Part shown: positions 62,152 to 64,000 of the stretch, piece by piece
How the letters are laid out: each line of letters begins with the position of its first letter
Position numbering within the stretch: position 1 is the stretch's first letter
DNA from: Streptomyces sp. ATexAB-D23
GTDB lineage: Bacteria > Actinomycetota > Actinomycetes > Streptomycetales > Streptomycetaceae
Length of the DNA stretch: 64,000 bases
Reading direction: 5' to 3'
Assembly: GCF_000373645.1 (NCBI RefSeq)
Contig: NZ_KB892007.1
Coordinates: 62,076 to 126,075, forward strand
Notes under the pieces: generated by a model
Databases searched by the model: none
The model's input: only the letters and a program-made list of their open reading frames with translations
Told to the model about the DNA's origin: nothing
Position numbers and translations under genes: made by a program

Positions 62152-63531
62152 TCAGCGGATCGATCCGGTCGGCGTCCGTCGGTGCGGTGAGCGCTCGGCG
62201 GCTGCCAGGGCATCGGCAAGGCGGTCGATGACCGCTGTTGCCTGTTCGTCGGTGAGCGTGAGGGGCGGAAGCAGGCGTACGACGGTGGAGTGCCGGCCGC
62301 CGAGTTCGACAATAAGGCCGCGGCGCAGGCATTCCTGCTGAACGGCGAGAGCGAGGACCGGATCGGGCGGCGCCTCGGTGCCGGTGCCCCGCGGACGGGT
62401 CTCGGGGTCGACGACTTCCACGCCGATCATCAGGCCGCGTCCCCGGACGTCACCGATGCACGGATGGTCGGCGGCCAGCGAGCGCAGGCTCGCCAGCATC
62501 CGGTCCCCGAGGACCCCGGCCCGCTCCGCGAGCCCGTTCTCCCGGACGTAGGCGAGGGTGGCGGTGCCCGCCGCCATGGCCAGCTGGTTTCCGCGGAAGG
62601 TGCCCGCGTGGGCGCCGGGCTGCCAGGTGTCGAGGCCGGAGCGGTAGACGATCACAGCGAGCGGGAGGGAGCCGCCGATGGCCTTGGACAGCACCATCAC
62701 ATCGGGCACGATCCCGCTGTGTTCGACGGCCCAGAAGGCACCGGTCCGGCCGACGCCGGTCTGGACCTCGTCCGCGATCAGCGGGATGGAGCGGTCCTCG
62801 GTGATTTCCCGCATCCGGCGCATCCAGCCGTCGGGCGCGGGGTTGACTCCGCCCTCGCCCTGGACCGGTTCGAGGATCATCCCGGCGGGGGCGGGTGTCC
62901 CGCTCTTGGGGTCGTCCAGCAGGCTCTCGGTCCAGCGCGCGGCGGTCCGTGCCCCGGCTTCGCCACCGATACCGAAGGGGCAGCGGTAGTCCCGCGGGAA
63001 CGGCAGCCTGGTCACCCGTACGTCCTCGGCGCCGCCGGACGCGGCGAGGGCGCCCGCGGTCATGCCGTGGTAGGCGCCGGTGAAGGCCAGCAGGCCGCTG
63101 CGGCCGGTGGCGGCGCGGACCAGTTTGAACGCCGCCTCGACCGCGTCCGTACCGGCGGGTCCGCAGAACTGGATCCGGGCGTCGTCGGCGAACCGGCCCG
63201 GGAGAGTGGCGAACAGCTCCGTGGTGAAGGCGTCCTTGACCGGTGTCGCCAGGTCCAGCACATGCAGCGGGGCGCCCGAGTCGATGACCTTCTTGATCGC
63301 TTCCAGGACGACGGGGTGGTTGTGGCCGAGTGCCAACGTCCCCGCTCCGGAGAGGCAGTCGAGATAGCGCCGCCCGTCCGCGCCCTCGATGGTCAGCCCC
63401 CGGGCGCGCACCGGCACGATCGGCAGCGACCTGGCGTAGGTGCGGGCGGCCGATTCGCGCAGGGACTGGCGGCGCAGGATGCCCTCGTGGGCGGAGAGGG
63501 GTGGTGCCGGAGCTGGTTCGGTCACGGCCAC
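62152..63531 (-). CDS. Diaminobutyrate-2-oxoglutarate aminotransferase (siderophore operon)
   Basis: 459 aa, class III PLP-dependent aminotransferase. The catalytic Lys is in MVLSKAIGGSLPLAV; the cofactor Asp in PLIADEVQTGVGRTG; substrate region GPAGTDAVEAAFKLVRAATGR. The closest match by motif is the L-2,4-diaminobutyrate aminotransferase that opens the rhizobactin/achromobactin-type pathways and makes diaminobutyrate from aspartate semialdehyde. The GTG at 63531 follows GGGAGGA. First gene of the siderophore operon. No diaminobutyrate decarboxylase or monooxygenase follows. Confidence 0.88.
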   Translation of the reverse strand: MAVTEPAPAPPLSAHEGILRRQSLRESAARTYARSLPIVPVRARGLTIEGADGRRYLDCLSGAGTLALGHNHPVVLEAIKKVIDSGAPLHVLDLATPVKDAFTTELFATLPGRFADDARIQFCGPAGTDAVEAAFKLVRAATGRSGLLAFTGAYHGMTAGALAASGGAEDVRVTRLPFPRDYRCPFGIGGEAGARTAARWTESLLDDPKSGTPAPAGMILEPVQGEGGVNPAPDGWMRRMREITEDRSIPLIADEVQTGVGRTGAFWAVEHSGIVPDVMVLSKAIGGSLPLAVIVYRSGLDTWQPGAHAGTFRGNQLAMAAGTATLAYVRENGLAERAGVLGDRMLASLRSLAADHPCIGDVRGRGLMIGVEVVDPETRPRGTGTEAPPDPVLALAVQQECLRRGLIVELGGRHSTVVRLLPPLTLTDEQATAVIDRLADALAAAERSPHRRTPTGSIR

Positions 63532-63856
63532 GGCTCTGGATCCTCCCGCTGTAACAGTTGCGTTGCACGTCAGTACGATTCCGCAAGGACGGCCTGCGAG
63601 GGTGAACGCTGTCTCCGTGCCCCCTCCGTACCAACGACGAAGGAGGCAGAGGATCACGGGCAAATCCGAAGATCCTTGCGGGGCGCAACCCTGCCGCGCA
63701 CCACCCGCGGCGCCACCGGCATAGTGGGGCCCGCGCCGGGCTCCGGGACACCTCCCGAAGGCCGCGGCGCCCTGCCCGTTCGGTGCGCTCTGCGGCTCGC
63801 CGTGCACAAGTGCAGTACAGAAGCGTTGAGTTACGAAGTCCCAGGGGGATCAGCAG
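63532..63856. other. Divergent promoter region of the siderophore operon and lipoprotein gene
   Basis: 325 bp. I see no iron-box of the DmdR type (TTAGGTTAGGCTAACCTAA). The imperfect palindrome TGTAAC-AGTTGC-GTTGCA at 63550-63567, just upstream of the aminotransferase ribosome site, is the only regulatory candidate. Confidence 0.5.
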
Positions 63857-64000
63857 ATGCGTCTCGTTCGACCAGGAAACACCGCACGCCGCAGGGGAAG
63901 TGCCCGCCTCACCTCCTCCCCCGTGCTCGCCACCGCCGCCGTCGCCGCCGTCCTCGCGCTCACGGCCACGGCCTGCGGGCCGACCGAGGACGACGCGAAC
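63857..64000 (+). CDS. Lipoprotein, 5' end only
   Basis: 48 codons visible. A basic N-terminus is followed by a hydrophobic Ala/Val core and the lipobox LTATAC with Cys at residue 40, then GPTEDDAN. This is a lipid-anchored extracytoplasmic protein whose mature part is outside the window. The ATG at 63857 follows GGGGGA. Being divergent from a siderophore operon, it could be a binding protein, but in S. coelicolor I recall a different type of secreted protein at this site, so the function is left open. Confidence 0.7.
   Translation, partial: MRLVRPGNTARRRGSARLTSSPVLATAAVAAVLALTATACGPTEDDAN

Noticed and set aside
63532..63856. DmdR/IdeR iron box at the siderophore promoter
   Set aside because: No sequence close to the TTAGGTTAGGCTAACCTAA consensus is present on either strand.
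1..64000. CRISPR array, prophage, integrated plasmid or polyketide/NRPS cluster
   Set aside because: No regularly spaced identical repeats, no integrase or phage structural genes, and no PKS/NRPS modules are seen; the only mobile gene is the IS5-type transposase.

Overview
The window is high-GC, gene-dense actinobacterial DNA, and the gene content points to Streptomyces. It holds hrdB next to whiH, the split topoisomerase IV genes parC and parE, an nrdRJ operon diverging from lexA, a ptsH gene with a DasR-type site, many GTG/TTG starts and frequent GTGA stop/start overlaps. The order of landmarks agrees with what I recall of the Streptomyces coelicolor SCO5798-SCO5843 core region (lexA 5803, nrdR 5804, nrdJ 5805, rnhB 5812, recQ 5815, whiH 5819, hrdB 5820, parE 5822, parC 5836, ptsH 5841). 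That comparison is from memory, not from a search.

Layout. 1-8.1 kb: partial rhodanese; VOC protein; a ~0.2 kb long-inverted-repeat element; tdk / phosphodiesterase-like / DUF5998 genes; a GNAT-acyl-CoA-ligase fusion (PatA type); ptsH. 8.1-15.8 kb: FadR-type regulator; secreted M23 peptidase under a c-di-AMP (ydaO) riboswitch; a two-subunit M16 peptidase operon; parC. 15.8-25.4 kb: CobW GTPase; two divergent citrate synthases, one carrying an N-terminal HTH; LacI regulator; DUF485 plus acetate-type symporter; LuxR-type two-component system with a small membrane protein. 25.5-35.2 kb: parE, secreted trypsin-like protease, hrdB, whiH, an unusual one-chain ABC protein, NUDIX/NrtR-like protein. 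35.3-41.4 kb: DUF4192, RecQ with a C-terminal phosphoribosyltransferase-like domain, two uncharacterised genes, rnhB. 41.5-50.5 kb: TetR/MFS efflux pair with twin operators, an IS5-type insertion sequence with a passenger ORF, DUF4173 membrane protein, ADP-ribosylglycohydrolase, histidine phosphatase, YdbC-like protein, TerD protein. 50.6-57.5 kb: nrdJ, nrdR, lexA, DinG-type helicase. 57.5-63.5 kb: a four-gene NRPS-independent siderophore operon (aminotransferase, two IucA/IucC synthetases, GNAT). A lipoprotein gene starts at the right edge.

Most of the window is conserved core: DNA topology, replication and repair, sigma factor and development, dNTP supply, carbon and acetate metabolism. The accessory or less explained parts are the siderophore operon, the insertion sequence and its passenger ORF, the inverted-repeat element near 1.8 kb, the tandem and inverted repeats near 39.9 kb, and the efflux pair. 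I did not find a wholly new multi-gene system. The best leads are the IS passenger protein, the siderophore operon that lacks hydroxamate-forming enzymes, the HTH-citrate synthase pair, the RecQ-PRTase fusion and the ABC protein with degenerate ATPase motifs. I saw no tRNA, rRNA, CRISPR array or prophage.
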